Below, in pieces: positions 13,901 through 27,602 of a stretch of 64,000 nucleotides of DNA. The DNA comes from Pelargonium tetragonum. Taxonomy: Eukaryota; Streptophyta; Magnoliopsida; Geraniales; Geraniaceae. The position numbers and the translations under genes are program-made. The number at the start of each line of letters is the position of its first letter. The stretch's first letter is position 1. The notes under the pieces were generated by a model that had not been told where the DNA came from, made no database searches, and was given only the letters and a program-made list of their open reading frames with translations. Location of the stretch: the NCBI GenBank assembly GCA_036897445.1, contig JAYMTL010000020.1:1-64000 (forward strand), in the 5' to 3' direction.

Positions 13901-15480
13901 AACCCGGAGCTACCTTTTCTTAGGAATCCTTGGATCCGGCACTCTGTTATTGGCACGGAATTCTAGATAAGTTTTACTAAAATAAATGCATACTCCTCCT
14001 GCTGGTGTACCGGGTTTTAGCTACCCTAGACTTTTTATTTAAGAACTCCTGACTACTGTTGCCTCAGCTTCCTAGTAATAGGCGTTTTGGTTTAATTAGT
14101 AGAAATAGTACTTCCAAGTAATGAAAATAGATATGGATACAACTTTATATTATGAAAAAATACAAGTAAGAAGAAGTAAGGTATTCCCGGCCAAAGGATA
14201 CCTCCATAAGTTACGAGATAAATCTACCTTATTTAAAAAGTTTTGGTTCTCAAATCTCAGGTAAGTGTGGGAAAACGTAAACGAAGACTTTAGGATCTCT
14301 GCGGGGAGGGTTAGAATAGACAAAAAACCTACAGAAAATACTCAAAAGCTGTGCCACAAGCTTATTGGAGCTTCACCTCACTTGAAATTTGACTAATAAA
14401 GATAGCTAGTTCACAAAAGGAACTGCAGCAAAAACCATTAAAAGGCCCCCTTTGGTGTACTTTAAACGTGCTTAGAGTCTTGTGATTTTTTTTAAGAAAT
14501 TTTAACTAGGAAACACAGAGCGTAAATAAATTGACCTTGGGTTTTATTACTTACCTTACCCAGCTGCGGTGCTAAAGCAAGTAAAACATGAAGGTAGGCC
14601 CCTTTATTTGCTAAGACCTTCCCTCGATTAATTTCTCACTTGTTAAGCAAAGATTACCAGTATGTTCTAGTTCTCCCCTACAGCTAGACGGATAAAGGAA
14701 AAAGGAACCAGATATATAAAGCAACCCCTTTAACTTAAAAAGTTTGAGGCAAAAAAACCCAATAAAATTTTATATTGCCAGTTTATATATCCTTTAGCTT
14801 TTTGGTGCATTTCGAGGCTTTTTAGAAGGAATTATTTACTACACTTTAGCTTAAATAACTCTTAAACCTGTAAAGTCCCTCAAGACTTCACTTACTGGAA
14901 ATCTAGGGCTTTCTTTCTGCAATTTATACTCCAGAATTCCTTTCTTACTATTTGATAGTTGAGGGAAGAAACTTAGAAACCAAGTAGTCAGATAGGTAAT
15001 AGTTTTTTAGGAGCACTCATTGATTATTGATTATAGTACTTAATAGGGAAATCCCTCCTTCTAGGCTTACTTATAGCTAGCACCATAGAGGATAGAACCT
15101 TAATAGTAGAAAGTAGAAAGGGTGCCGATTGTGGGCATCCGGAAGAAGGGTGACGCATGGCAGTGTACTGAATAAATCTACTTATGTTATAATCAAAATC
15201 AACTTCTTATGCTCCTCCTTTTGTATTACCTTGTCCCTTACTCTTCATAGCTTTGGTTTTCTCAATCACCTGTACCCTTGTTTTATTGGTCCCGGGTTTC
15301 TTAGTCTTAGTAATACCTTAATACCCCAGATCTAGAGCTATGTTTTTACTCTGTATCTTTCTTAACACCTCCCCGGAAACCTACTATACTATAAAATACC
15401 CAAACAAATTCTTAAACTAACAAACTAATAACAAGGAAAGACTTTCTTACTTAAAAATTTGTATAGGTGCGATAGCCCTA
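10961..15480. other. Non-coding stretch
   Basis: I see no gene. Short frames at 11649-11846, 12209-12418 and 13411-13647 (+) have no recognisable product. The imperfect palindrome AAAGG-C-CCTTT at 11719-11729 is typical of the small GC-core palindromes of this DNA. Confidence 0.6.
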
Positions 15481-15660
15481 ATTACCCCCTCACTCCCAAC
15501 GGGAAACAACACAACAAATTGTCCCCTAGCCGCTACACCCCTTAGACACTGGAGCCGAGCTTTCCTACTTGCTTTCTTATGGATACCCGTGCCTATTTTC
15601 CGAGTCTTCCCGGCTAGCTTAGTCAAGAACTCTCCTATGTGCTATGATACCCCTTGCCAC
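15481..15660. other. C-rich compositional island
   Basis: By direct count 91 of 180 bases are G or C (51%), against about 35% in sampled background. The first 60 bases hold 26 C and only 6 G on the + strand. Frames within it stop after a few dozen codons and resemble nothing I recognise, and no tRNA or rRNA signature is visible. It may be a younger insertion from a more GC-rich source, such as nuclear or another plant's organelle DNA. It could equally be a decayed structural RNA. Confidence 0.5.
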
Positions 15661-18600
15661 CAAAATCCCCTAAGGCTGGAAAATCAGTATCTCCTAGACT
15701 TTCAATTAGACCCTTAAGTTACTCTCTAGAATAGCGTTTCTCTCTAGTTTTGGTGCCTAATAAGTTTCCCTAATTCGACCTAATTATCATTTGATTTAAG
15801 ACATTTATTTAGAATCTTTAGGACAAACAAGTTGCTTTGAGTAATAAACGGGGCTTCTGAATAGTAGCTACAATCAATTTTAGTGTGTCCTTTGTCGGGA
15901 AACCTTTACCTTGCTTAGGCCGCTTTGCTGTAGCAGAAGTTCTTGGGAGGTTACTTAATTATGTCCGCAATGGAGTTCAAAATCTCCTAGCCTGGCTTTT
16001 AGCCCTGTACTACAGAAGCTGTTACATCCTTTTTATATAAGGATAATCCCTACTTCCAGTGGGGAGTCTAGGAATAACAAGGGAATGATTTACTTATAAG
16101 GGGTTATTAAAACAGTAAAAGTGCGTCCCTTTATTACTTCAATTTACAAATGCGAAATCTTTGTCTTTATGAACCTGTTCTTAAAAGTGTAATTTACTAA
16201 CGAAATACTTATATAAATTAAGGTGCTAAGCGTAACTACAGGGAATTGAGGCACATCCGAGATTGAAGCCAAAGTAGAGTTCTGAAAAAGGTTTAGGCCG
16301 TGCCTTTTAAGCCGGTATATTTATATTATATTACCTTGATAATAGGGGCCTAGAATAAGAAGAAGTCCATACATTTACTTTATGTAGTAGTTTTTCGCTC
16401 TAGGAAGTTTGCCAACACAGGGACAGGATTCAAAAGTATAAGGTGTGCTATAGAATAGATAAGTAGGAAACTACTTTTTTGTTTGTAGTTATAACTCGGT
16501 CAAAGTATAATATTGAACTGACTTCTGTCAAAACCTTATCCATTTGAAATAATTTGCTTATAAATAAAAAAAGGGGTTTAAGTCGTAACTTTATTAATTA
16601 AGATTACCGCGGGGAAAAATTCAATAAAAGATAAGGAGATTTTTTGGTCAACCCAGATACTAAATACTATACTAAGAAATAAGAAAGAGTGAACTACTTA
16701 AGTGCAGTTGTAGCTGGGATATTTAAGGCAGTCTAGCTAAACCAAGAGCAGGAGACGAGGTAAACTAGAGCTGGCGTTAGTATTAATAGAAAAAAGCTTG
16801 TTGTGAACATAATAGGCAATTCTCTTCTAATAAGTAAAAACTACATCGTATTCTTGTACCTTTAAGGGGCACTATAATCAAGATTCATTATACACTAAAT
16901 AGGATTTTCCTGTACTACCCGTGGAGGAATTAGAGTAGACTCGAAGCTAAACCAGTAAGTATTTATAATACTTACCTGCAACTTATTAAAAAAAATAAGC
17001 GCCTTGCCTTCTAAATTCTAAAACAGAGGGATAATCTAATTCGAAACAACGTTACACAGTCTTATATCAAAGTAAGTAGAACTTATATATGTTAAACCCT
17101 CGCCTTTGAGGCCCTTAGAAACTTTTGCAGGATGAAACCCTATTTTCACTAAGAGATTCAGAGTCCCCTATACCAGGGATAGCAAAAAGTTTTATCCAGG
17201 AAACAGGGAACTCTATTTCTTTTTGTGTTGAACACGGTTTTTCCAAAAAAGGACTTAATTGTTTGCATTTACTTTATATCTGGATCTTATTATACATTTT
17301 ATACTATCTGAGAACCAAGTAAAGAAATCTTGTATGATTTTTTCTTACTTTTTACTACTTCAGTGGGTCCTCATAAAGCTCTTGGGCTTTTACCTTTGTC
17401 CCTTTTAGAAGAGTCCCGAGGGATTTAGTTTTAATAGAGCTAATCCCCCCTTACAAAACGTGTTGCATGGACCTTTAATTATCTGACATAAAATGCTTTT
17501 TAAAGAAACCTGGTCTAGGCTTCTTGGAGAAGTTTAGTGGTCCTTTATTTTAGTAGGGATTCCTGTTTGACTCTGTATTTATATCCCAAAAATCTTCGTA
17601 TAGCGTTATAACCAAGTAAGAAGTTTTTGGGTAAAGATTCCTTTATACTGTGGATATATATTCCGTGGGACTTAGCTCGATACACCCTTTACCCCATAAA
17701 ATTCTATTTTTTTGTGGTATAACAAAGGACAGGATCCCTAATTTCATATGTGATATTTTTCTCTTAGATTTTCTGGTATAATAAATAAGGAATTCCCCCG
17801 CACTCTGAAATAGAACTCCTATTAGATCCACAAAAATATCTTACATTATCAGCGATCCTTAAAAAATCCTGACTAAGTCAAACTCCAAAGATGGGTTACT
17901 CCAATAGAATAAGAATCACTTAAATAGAGGAGGCTCCCTATAGAGTTTGTAGCAGTACGTGCAGTATTTCCACCACGAGTTTTAGATTGCAATAACTAGG
18001 GATAGTTGTCCAAGGTTCAAATTCCGCGAGCTCTTATCTATTTAATTTAACAGGCAATTAACTAACTAGAAAGTAAAGACAAGATATCCAGTACGATCCT
18101 CTGGAGAGTCCCTACACCTTTACGTATATCTGATAAAAATGCATCTTAGGTTATCCTAAGTTTTAAGAGCTAAGCCAAGGCCCGTGTACCATAATTTGAT
18201 CTTTAAACTCTTTCTCTTTCTTTCTAATAGTTAAGAACCGCCTATTTTTGATAAAGCACTCTACCCTGCCAGCAGTATATAATAAAGAACTATATACTTT
18301 GCTCCTATTCCGTTTTCTGATTATGGCATTTATACCGCCCTTTAGTAATATATGGATAATCCCCGGCAAGGGATGTAATAAATTAGGGGCTTCTCGGGGC
18401 CTGTAACGGAGTCATTTTCAGCTCTTTTTCTACTTAGAAGTCTTGAGGTGCGTATACATTACTCGTAGATTATACTTAGAGCTTTCCAAGCAAGAGATAG
18501 ACGCTTCTAGTATTACTTTAACCTACCCTGGCAAGATTAAAAGGTTTTTAAGGAAGTACCCGTTTTAACTGATTTAGCTGCGCCTGTTTTACCAAGACTC

Positions 18601-21371
18601 TGGGTTTTTAATACCAGTCAATGTACTGTCGTAGAATTTAAGACTTAGTTATTTCCACTCCCTATTCCTATTCTCAAGGAAAAAACCAAGTAATCCTACA
18701 ACTAAAAATTCGCATAGAGGCTAAAAGCTCTAGCTACTACTCAAAGATGTCATTGGACCTGAGAGCTTGTTATATAAAGTAGGGTCTTATTCATTCCCAT
18801 CTGTTTTCACTAATAAAAGGCATTCTTGCTGCTAACACCCCTGAATAGACTTCATTTTCCCAACGCAATATTAAGTTTTTAGTTGAGCTTTAACTGGAAA
18901 ATAGGATGTTCTTCTATTTAAGTCAAAATTAAGTTCTACAAATCTTCTTTTTGCTCAAAATTGACAAATTTCTAAAGGCTTTGAATCTATTACCGTCCTC
19001 CAAAATTTAATTAGCCAAACCACGAAAAGTAAGGTAGGATAGGACCTCTAAGACTTTGCTGCTAAAGGTTGTTACTGAAATTTCTTAAAGTCAGATTTTT
19101 CTTTTTAAGGATACCCCGTAAGTCTTGCACCATAAAAACGTAATTAAGGACCGGAGCTCTTGGTTATATTCTGTTGGGGCGTCTCCAAAGGGTTTAAATA
19201 ACTCTGTTTTGTAAGGTCAAAATCGGATACTTTTCAATCGCCCCCTGTAAGATTTTTAACTAGATTTTCAAAATGAAGTTTACGGAAGCCCGAGCTAGCA
19301 ACTTTGTAGAGGGTTTTCCTAATGGGATAAGTGCCAAAAGGCCTGGTAGAGCGGAGCGCCTAGTGATGCGTTGAAACCTTTTATCCTAGACATGAAACAG
19401 AATTTCTTTCAGCGACTCATATCGTGCTTAAAGAGTTTTGCGAGCAGGGTTCCTGCGTCTATTTTTGGGGTCTCCTCGCTGCTTTGGAAAAGTACCTTTA
19501 TATAAAATCCCAAGAACCCCTTTCTTTATTTAAGCCAAATACCTAATGAAAACTGAAGAATTAAAGCCTACTTCTATCCTACTAACTCCTAGGGGAGTGC
19601 CCTCATAATTGAATCTAGTCCAGTGCTTTTACTTCAAACCCTGTCCAATAGAGGAGTCTCGCTTAATGAACAAGGACTCCTCTTTAATGGCAAATCCCTA
19701 TTCTGTTCCTTGAGACATTCATATCCCTTACAAGCAAGGGACTCTTTCTCCGACATTTTACTGTGTTGCACATAAAGTAAATTACAATAAGGAGGCCCCG
19801 CAATAAAGATGTTTAACTCCTCTAAAGTCTGGGCTTCTGCTAGCTTAATCTTTTGTAGGAAGAAACTGATGTAATACTCTAATAATTTTAAAAACTAGAA
19901 TTCGTTTAGAAATTTTGGGATAAACTCCTCGAAGTAGGTCCGTAGTCTTGTTGCTTTTTACTGATAGTTGGTAGAAACCCGGATTTTTGATGAAAATAAC
20001 TCAGGAATAAAAAGATTCGAAAAGTTTGTTTGTGTTTCTGATATTGCTTTTAATACCAACGCCTCTTCATAACTAGAAATTCCAATTCTATGCAAGGTAA
20101 AAATGAAAGAAGTTCCTGTAGTATATGTAACTTCTCATTCCAATAATTTAATATAAAAAGCCCCTGAACGCCTGTTCATCACAATAATAAAGAATAAAGA
20201 AAACCAGAATCATTTCATTTTTTGGTAAAGCGCAGATCTGAAGGTATATAAAAGCACCTGGATTCAAATTCAGTCAAGGGCCTCGGAATATTAGCCAGTC
20301 ACTTACCTGGCATCGACCACAGCCCTGTGTTATATAAAATAAGGGCAACTCCTTTAACATAAAGATTCCTAATTAACCGCCCTTTTTGTAGAATAGCCGA
20401 TATGCCCCAAAGACACAAAAGAAAAGAAGTTCTAAAATCACTTAAGTAGAGTTGTTGATTCAGATCTTTCACCATTACTTAACAAGAAGCAAAGATATTA
20501 GTCAAGCTATTTACACTGCTAACTTCCCCTTGCAAGTAGGGTATCTTACGCTCATACTTAATAGGGATTCTCTTGCATATAGTTCTTTTTAGTTATCGGG
20601 ATCGGTATATTAGAGCTGCTTATTATGTTACAAACAAAGGATTCTTAACTTAAGTATGGAAACAAGACATAAAGAAATTTTCATTGGATTGAGTTTGTAT
20701 TCTTAGTTGTTTGGTTAAAGGTCAGTGCTTTTCCTAAAAAGTTTTCTTAGACCCCAGTACAGGCTTACAAAACAACTATTGACCTCGTTAACACCAGAAT
20801 TTTTATATCAATAAACACGGGAAAAGATCCACGGCGTCACTTTACCTCTTTTTCTGTATAATATCTTTTATTCCTAAAATTAAGTTAAGGTAGCTCTTAT
20901 TTTAAGAAAGGCGAAGGAGTCCTCTTATTCGTGTTCCTCCAATTTCAGGTTTCTATTCCAGATATAGGAGTCTTGTTTAAGGGATTTTCTAGGAGTAAAA
21001 GAAGAGCCCGGACTAAGTAAATAAAGAGAAATTTCTATCTAAGGCAGTTTGCTGTTATGTCTTACCAGGGTTATGCTATTAGGTTTCTAACTAAAGTTTT
21101 TCTTTTTTTGAAAATATTTTATAGATATAAACGACAAAGGGTTGTACCTCTTCCAGGAGTCGGGCTCTAAAAAAAACTTTATACATTCTTAACTCTAGTT
21201 ACAGTTAATCTACCGAGATCCCAAAACATTGAAAATATATTTAACGCACTTTTGTTTTACTACGAGGTTCTTGCAGAACTTAGTTACTCTTTCTGGGTAG
21301 ATCTAAAAGCCGGGTTAAGTTATAGTAGTACATTCATACTTTAGAGCACCAACTTTGTATTCAGATTCCTA
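15661..21371. other. Non-coding stretch
   Basis: No gene was recognised. At 20235-20275 (+) there is a faint tRNA-Phe-like series of D-loop, CTGAA and T-loop words with wrong spacing (see findings). Otherwise nothing is visible. Confidence 0.6.
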
Positions 21372-21569
21372 CCCTTTTTCAGAGCGATACTCTAAGTATC
21401 CGTATACCTTTCTTAGTCTTAGAAGTACTGTTATACTCTTCTTATTACCTATTAGTATTTGTAGTATAGGAATCCGGGTTGAGGATGGAGGAGGGAGCCT
21501 TAGTATAAAGTTCCTAATAGTTCTAGATAGTTTAGGAGTAGAGAGAGTTGCTTTAGCTACGATAGTGGC
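21372..21569 (-). other. 66-codon open stretch, antisense to another open frame
   Basis: This reverse-strand frame has no stop for 66 codons and no ATG at its head. The + strand is also open, from 21355 to 21600 (81 codons). Two long opposed frames in 250 bases are unusual here, where stops are frequent. The reverse-strand product would be basic and Leu/Ile-rich, with a PPPS segment near its middle. I recognise neither product. Either could be a worn exon, or the effect of local avoidance of stop-like words on both strands. Confidence 0.2.
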
Positions 21570-24500
21570 CTACGCGGGATTTCCTCTTTCCGCCCTTTAA
21601 AATTTAAAGGGAATTCAGTCTAATTATATATATTTCCGTCGCTGTCTTCTAATGTAAGAGGGAATTCTCCCACTCTCGTTACACTTTATCCAGTAGAAGC
21701 TATCTATAATTCGTAATCCCAAGGTTTATTAGAAGAATTTGTTTCTGACTACAACCCCCCTTTATTTGAACTTGGGACCAGACCTGAATCCAAAACTGGG
21801 ATTGGGATTATATTAGAAAAAGTAAAGGCTTCTTATTTATTTGCTTTTTTGGTTTATATTTAACTAAGAATTCCATACCGGAGAGATATTCAAAAAGTCT
21901 TGGAGTTTTGTACATTGGATTGAGTAGTAACGAGTTTCTTTATATACGAGCATTTACTTATTCAGTTTTGATACTATAATTAACAGCAGTAAACATCTTT
22001 AGAAGATATCTCTGCCTCTAAAATTTGTTATTTTATAATAAGTAATTCGCCGGGTTTTGTACTAATTATGCTCAGTATTCTGGATCCTTGAAGCAGGTTT
22101 TATTGTTGACATGGTATAAGGTAACTCCATTTAAAATCTCTAAAAGGGTTATTCTTTTTCGTTTAGTAAAAATACTTAAGTTCAAAGTTAAGGGTAGAAT
22201 TTAGCTTTGCTTTTGCTGGGAAATCTTGCTTAATAAATACACATTACGTTGATATATTTTTGAATTTCTGAGGTCGGATACTTTATTTCCCGGTTAAATT
22301 ATTAGATTAAATGTCTGGTTGATCTGTAGACAAGTATTTATTAAAAGAGAAAAAGCGTCTAGTTGGCTTCCTTAAATATTTTGTTTTTTAAGTTTCAGAA
22401 TCAGAATAGGAATTTGGAAAGGGATTTTCTTTTGCCTCTTCTTATAAACATCCAAAAGCTTTCAAGGAGTCATAAACTCCGGTAGGTATATCTACTTATA
22501 CCCCAGTCATGTCCCTTTAAAAAGCTTTATAAAACTTAGGATAGCCCCCCCTAAATTAGCACAAAAGGGTAAAGCTTTAGCTAATAAAACAGTTCAATTT
22601 TAACCGGAAACTCCTAGCTATGCTCTTAATCTGTATAATATTCCGGCCGTACTTTCTTTAGTTAGAGATATAAGACCTTTTTTGGCTAGACTTCTTACTC
22701 TTATGAGCTGTCTGTATTTGTATCTTCTTTAGAGCTCCATTTGTACTACCTTTTCCGTATCTCTAGGTTACGAACTATATTCTCTATCTACAGCAACCCT
22801 GCTTTAGTCTTTCTGTTTTACCTATTTCTTTAACTTGCTTACCTTTAACAGGAAACAGAAGATCTAACTTTCAAAAGTACCCGAGTCAGTACTTCTATTA
22901 CTTAAAGACCCTCTAAAATTCCTTGTACTAGGTACTTGATTTTTAGTCTTATGGGCTGCTCCGCCCTATAACCCCGGGCTTACAAAATTCTCATCTCTGT
23001 ACTGTAATTGTATGGGTTTTGCCGTAATTTGTTGTAGAGCCCCTCTGGAATTCAATAATCAAAAAGCATTGAGTTTCTCTTTTTGGAACCCTGAATAGAA
23101 GATAGGTGTATCCCCTAACTTTAGGTTTGTAAGGCTTTGGCATAAAGAGAATAGATTGGGCTAAAAATATAAGTAGGGATACTTTATATAAAATCTAAAT
23201 TGCTTTGAAACGAAAATTTGCTTAAGGATCAGTAATTCAAGGGGAGACCCAGAATACCTAAATCAAATTTTTACAAATTAGTGCTCTTGCTTGTGTTAGG
23301 TAAAACCCAGCTTAAGGTCCTGCCTACATGGGTATTTAGTCTCTTTAGTAGGATCCCTGGGAAGGCCTTGCGGTGCCTTTTGTATCTTGTTTATAAATTC
23401 TTTTTTTTTTCATTTAGGGGCCCTTTTTTGCTAGGTAAGAACTCCTTTAGAATTATAATAAGGACGCTGTCAAGTAAAAAGAACTTCGAGTTGTAAGAGT
23501 AATAAAGGGTTCGTGTTACAGTTTTTAGCCTTGTTAATTAATTTAATAAGCCCGCGGCAGAGCAAAACTTAGTGTTTTGGGCAGTTTCCTTTCGTAGTTT
23601 TTAACTATGAGAGAGGTAAGGGGTTCTTTACTTTCCTGTGCCTTGAAAAAGATTTTTTTAAGGGTGTTGCCTTAGGAAGAGTAGAATTTTTGCTGGGATT
23701 GAGTAAAAAGAATCGCTTTTTGAAAACTGAGTTTTTTATAAACTTTAGTAGTAATTGAACCGGCAGGAGATTTTCCTTTTTAAGTAAATAACAGTGGGTA
23801 AATGCTGTCTCGAATAGCAAGTAAACCAAATTTTGTTTAATAAAAGTGGACTTTAATAGTAGGTTTTTTATCCTCATAAAGTGGAAGCAGGGGATGCTGG
23901 ATAGTTTTTTCTTGTTGACTCTCTATTAACAGATACCCGAAAAAGTAAGGGGATTTAACCTGTATTTAGTTATGTATCTAAGGTATAAAACTAAAAAGCA
24001 TCACCTGCTTTATGTTGATTTACCTTTGTATAATCTAGGCTACAAAAAGGAATTTATTTTAACGTTTAATCAACGCTTGTACTTTAATCTTGATCGAGGA
24101 AAAACTCCGTGTACCATAAAATCCAAATGAAGAGGCAAACTCATTTGATATTGGATATTCAAAGGAGGAGCTCCAGAGGATTCCTAAGAGCCCAGCCCGT
24201 TATTATGAAAGAATTTCTTACTACTAAAGCTCTAGAAGTTAGTAATATATTTCCAATACTTTTAAGTACAAAATGACCTTCATTCTACTATTACCCACTA
24301 AAAAAACTATGTCTAAAACCTAGGAAAACCCCGACTTTATACGATACGAGAAAAAACGAAATATCCAAATATCTAGTTAAACTGAAAATTCAGGAATAAA
24401 CTTATTACACCCTTTGCTAGTAAAAGACTTTCCAATAAAGACTGCCAAAGATTAAGGACTAAACCAAATACCAGGGTTGTTGTCTAGAATCGCTTAAAAC

Positions 24501-27500
24501 ACTAGTTTAGATACCCTTGTGAGTCAATATTTACTATTGTTGAATTACTTGCTTTTCAGAAATTTACATAACTTGCAGTCTTAGTTGGTTAAGAAACAAG
24601 GTTCTGGGAACAAGAATAGTATAAAGAGACTCTTTAGAGATTACTTTTGTTCGGATTAGAATAGAAAAAGAGAAAGAGCCCCTGTTTTAGAATTCCTGTA
24701 CTTAATTTGTTCCTAATTACTCAGGTTTTATTGGCTTCTCAAATTACAATTCCTTGTGACTTCAAATACTTTTAGGTATACCTTGCAGCCTTAGTATTTC
24801 CATTTATCTAATATCTAAGAAAAACCCACCTGGGAGCTCCTTGTAGCTGATCATTTTTATACCTATTTTTAGTGTCATCTCTAAAGAAAGTTAGAATGCC
24901 CTATAAGCCCTTATTCCTCTATATAAAAGCCTATAAATTTTCCTCCGGCTTAGATGCCTTGTAATGCCCCAGTTTTTCTAACCCCGAGTCAAAATTTAAG
25001 AGGAGTTTTGCTTAATGCAAAATTTATGCGCCCAAATCCAGATTATACACAAGATTTTTTATATTTGATATCACATGAGATTGTGCCAAAAGCTTTAAAG
25101 AATTTCGGACATAAATTCAACCTAAAGTCTTTTCTGGTTTGGGACCTTAAATTTATTAGGATATTCTATCCGGATTCAAGAATTTCACTTCTATTTCTAG
25201 GTTCATAAGACTAAAAATCTAAATAATCAACACGTACACTTTAGTATACTTAATACAGGAATAGTATAAACAAACAAATTGAAAAAAGGATTCCCCAGAA
25301 AGCTGCCCTATCGCGAGTTACCGAGAACTTACTTAAAAAAGACTCTCTCTTTGAGATACTAATTAAAAGTCTTAGGGCATTACCTTATAATACTATGATA
25401 TTTGAGAAGTTTTTTCTGTGTTAAAACCTAAGCAAAAAGTCCTTTATCTTTCCTTGCAAAAAGGACCCAATCCCTAATTATATATATCAACAGCGTTTAA
25501 CAAGGAACTATTAAGAATTCATTCGTTAATAGATGATTTGGAGTATAAAAATATTACAATTATACCTGGATGCTCTGATTTTAAGGGGACCTTGAGTTAG
25601 AAAATGCCTGCATCCTTTTTTTAGCCTAAGACTCTTCAAATAAATCTGGGCTTGAATAAGGAATAATTTATATAGAGTTTCGAAACCAAGATTAAAAGGT
25701 TCTCAGCTTTTTTGACTTATATAGACCTCTTAATTATTAAGATTAGTTTCTTTTAAATCTCCGGAGGCTTTGTGGGGTGTAGTAAGAGAAGTCTGAGACC
25801 CTTTGTTAATGATGAATGCATTATTAGCTCCTTCTTTCAATCTTTATTTACCTGATACGAATTTGTATGGAATCAAATCTAATATCTAATAGAACTTTCT
25901 CTTAATTAAGTAAGGGTTATTCCTTCCCCTGCTTGGTTTATTAGCTTTTCTCTTAAGTTGAATCTTGTATATCCAACCTAGGGTAGGGTGCCGAAGAGGG
26001 AGTCTAATTCAATAGTAATTCTCTGTGTCTCATTAATAAAATAAAGAATTTAACCGTCACTTCGTATAAGTCTGGTAAGAAGCCCTGGGAAGTGTTAACG
26101 CGGGAATCTTTTAGACAAATTAGGACTTTTTAACAAATTTAATGTTAAGTTTATCTGCTTGTATGACTGAGAGTACTCTGCCTAAATCAAAAATTTTTTT
26201 TTTCGACGTATACAGGAAAGCTTTTTCAATGGAGTAGGTTTTATTCACTTAAGGGAGATTTCAAAGTCTAGAATAGCCGCTGTATCCTGCAAATCCTAGA
26301 GCCAAAGCTTAGTAGGGCAATCTCCAGTAACCCAAGGAACAATAGTCTACAAATAGCATTTACCTATAAAATATTCTAGCAAGGAAAGTGAAACTTATTA
26401 ATATTTAGCAATCCCTTTTCAAATTCCAGAAAGTACTCTAGAGTTCCTCAATATCCTGACTAAGGCTGTGAGCTTGTCAAACTAGACTCAGTTCTGTACT
26501 CTATACTTGTCTTTACCGGAAACTTCCTTTAACTTCGTTACCTAGCTCCTTATCCTTTCATTCTAGCTAAACTGACTTCTAAGGAGCTGCAGTCCCCCAC
26601 TAGTTAGGGATTCTTCTTAGTTTGTATTGGATTTGCTGGATTTGTTAGTCTTACCTGTTTGGGAGCTCTCAATCGCCTAGAGTTTTCATTACAAATTCTT
26701 CGCTCCTTTAAAGGAAAGGGTTTTAGTAGTTTAGCCTGGGACAGATTTCCTTCTACGCCCAAACCTCCTTTAGAATCTTTACTTGTAATAAAACTTAGAA
26801 AACTTGAGGATTTCCATAACTTTCGAAGTGTAGCGCTTACTTTTAAGAAATGGACTCAATGGGTTATTCTATTCTATCTATATATAGGAGGATTCCCTTA
26901 GAAAGAAAGATATCTTACTCAAGAAAAGCTCGGGTTGCTTATAGGAGGATAAGAAATTGGGTATAGGATTGCTTAAAACCCCCCGGTAAATGAAAAGGGA
27001 CTCAGTTAGAAGCCCTTTTATAAAGAAAAAGAAAGATTTAGCTAGACTTTAAGGTTAATACGAAATGACGAAAGAAACCTTATTTACTCCGAGGACCAGA
27101 GCTCTGCCTCGTAAACCTGTAAGGAATATTTAGTTACAAAATCTTGCTTATTTACTAAAGAACAGTTCCCTAAAGGGAAAAACTTGCCATAAATCGTACC
27201 TATTCTTTAAATTAGAAAATTCCTATTTTTATTGATTTCATTTAATACCCCATATAGAAAGGACTTCATAATGAGTACAATTATAATACTAAACGAGCTA
27301 ACTTTCATTGTTGCGGAAATATGCTAACCCCTCTTTACAAGGAAAAAGGATTCTCTATATCTCAAAGCTTCCTTATTCTAAGGCCCCAAAAAGCTATTTA
27401 AGCACTAAAGCCAATTCCTGATTATTGATAAGTAAGCAGCACTCGCAACTTTCTTTATTAAATTAAACACTATGAATAGAAAGACCTTCCCTAATTTTTT

Positions 27501-27550
27501 TTTGTACTATAGTATTGCTTTACTTGTTTTTGTTTATCAACAGGGACCGC

Positions 27551-27602
27551 AGGATAAGACCTTTACGCCAGAATAAGCTTAGTGGAGTCGGCGACTTATC
27601 CT
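27551..27602. other. 8-bp inverted repeat around a 36-base loop
   Basis: AGGATAAG (27551-27558) and CTTATCCT (27595-27602) are exact inverted copies. The enclosed 36 bases are relatively GC-rich and show no tRNA signature; the span is too short for a tRNA closed by this stem. Confidence 0.4.

Noticed and set aside
16573-16620. AAGTCGTAAC and ATTACCGCGG, both SSU rRNA-like words, close together
   Set aside because: The two words would belong to SSU genes on opposite strands and to distant parts of the molecule, so they cannot come from one rRNA segment.
17940-18030. GGTTCAAATTCCGCG as a T arm on the + strand
   Set aside because: The flanking bases do not form a T stem, and no D-loop signature lies at tRNA distance.
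18190-18280. Reverse-strand GGGTAGAGTG as a D arm
   Set aside because: No paired T arm follows, and the spacing fits no tRNA.
19335-19380. GGTAGAGCGG on the + strand as a trnN-like D arm
   Set aside because: No T loop of the TTCRAAT type follows at the right distance, and the intervening bases do not fold.
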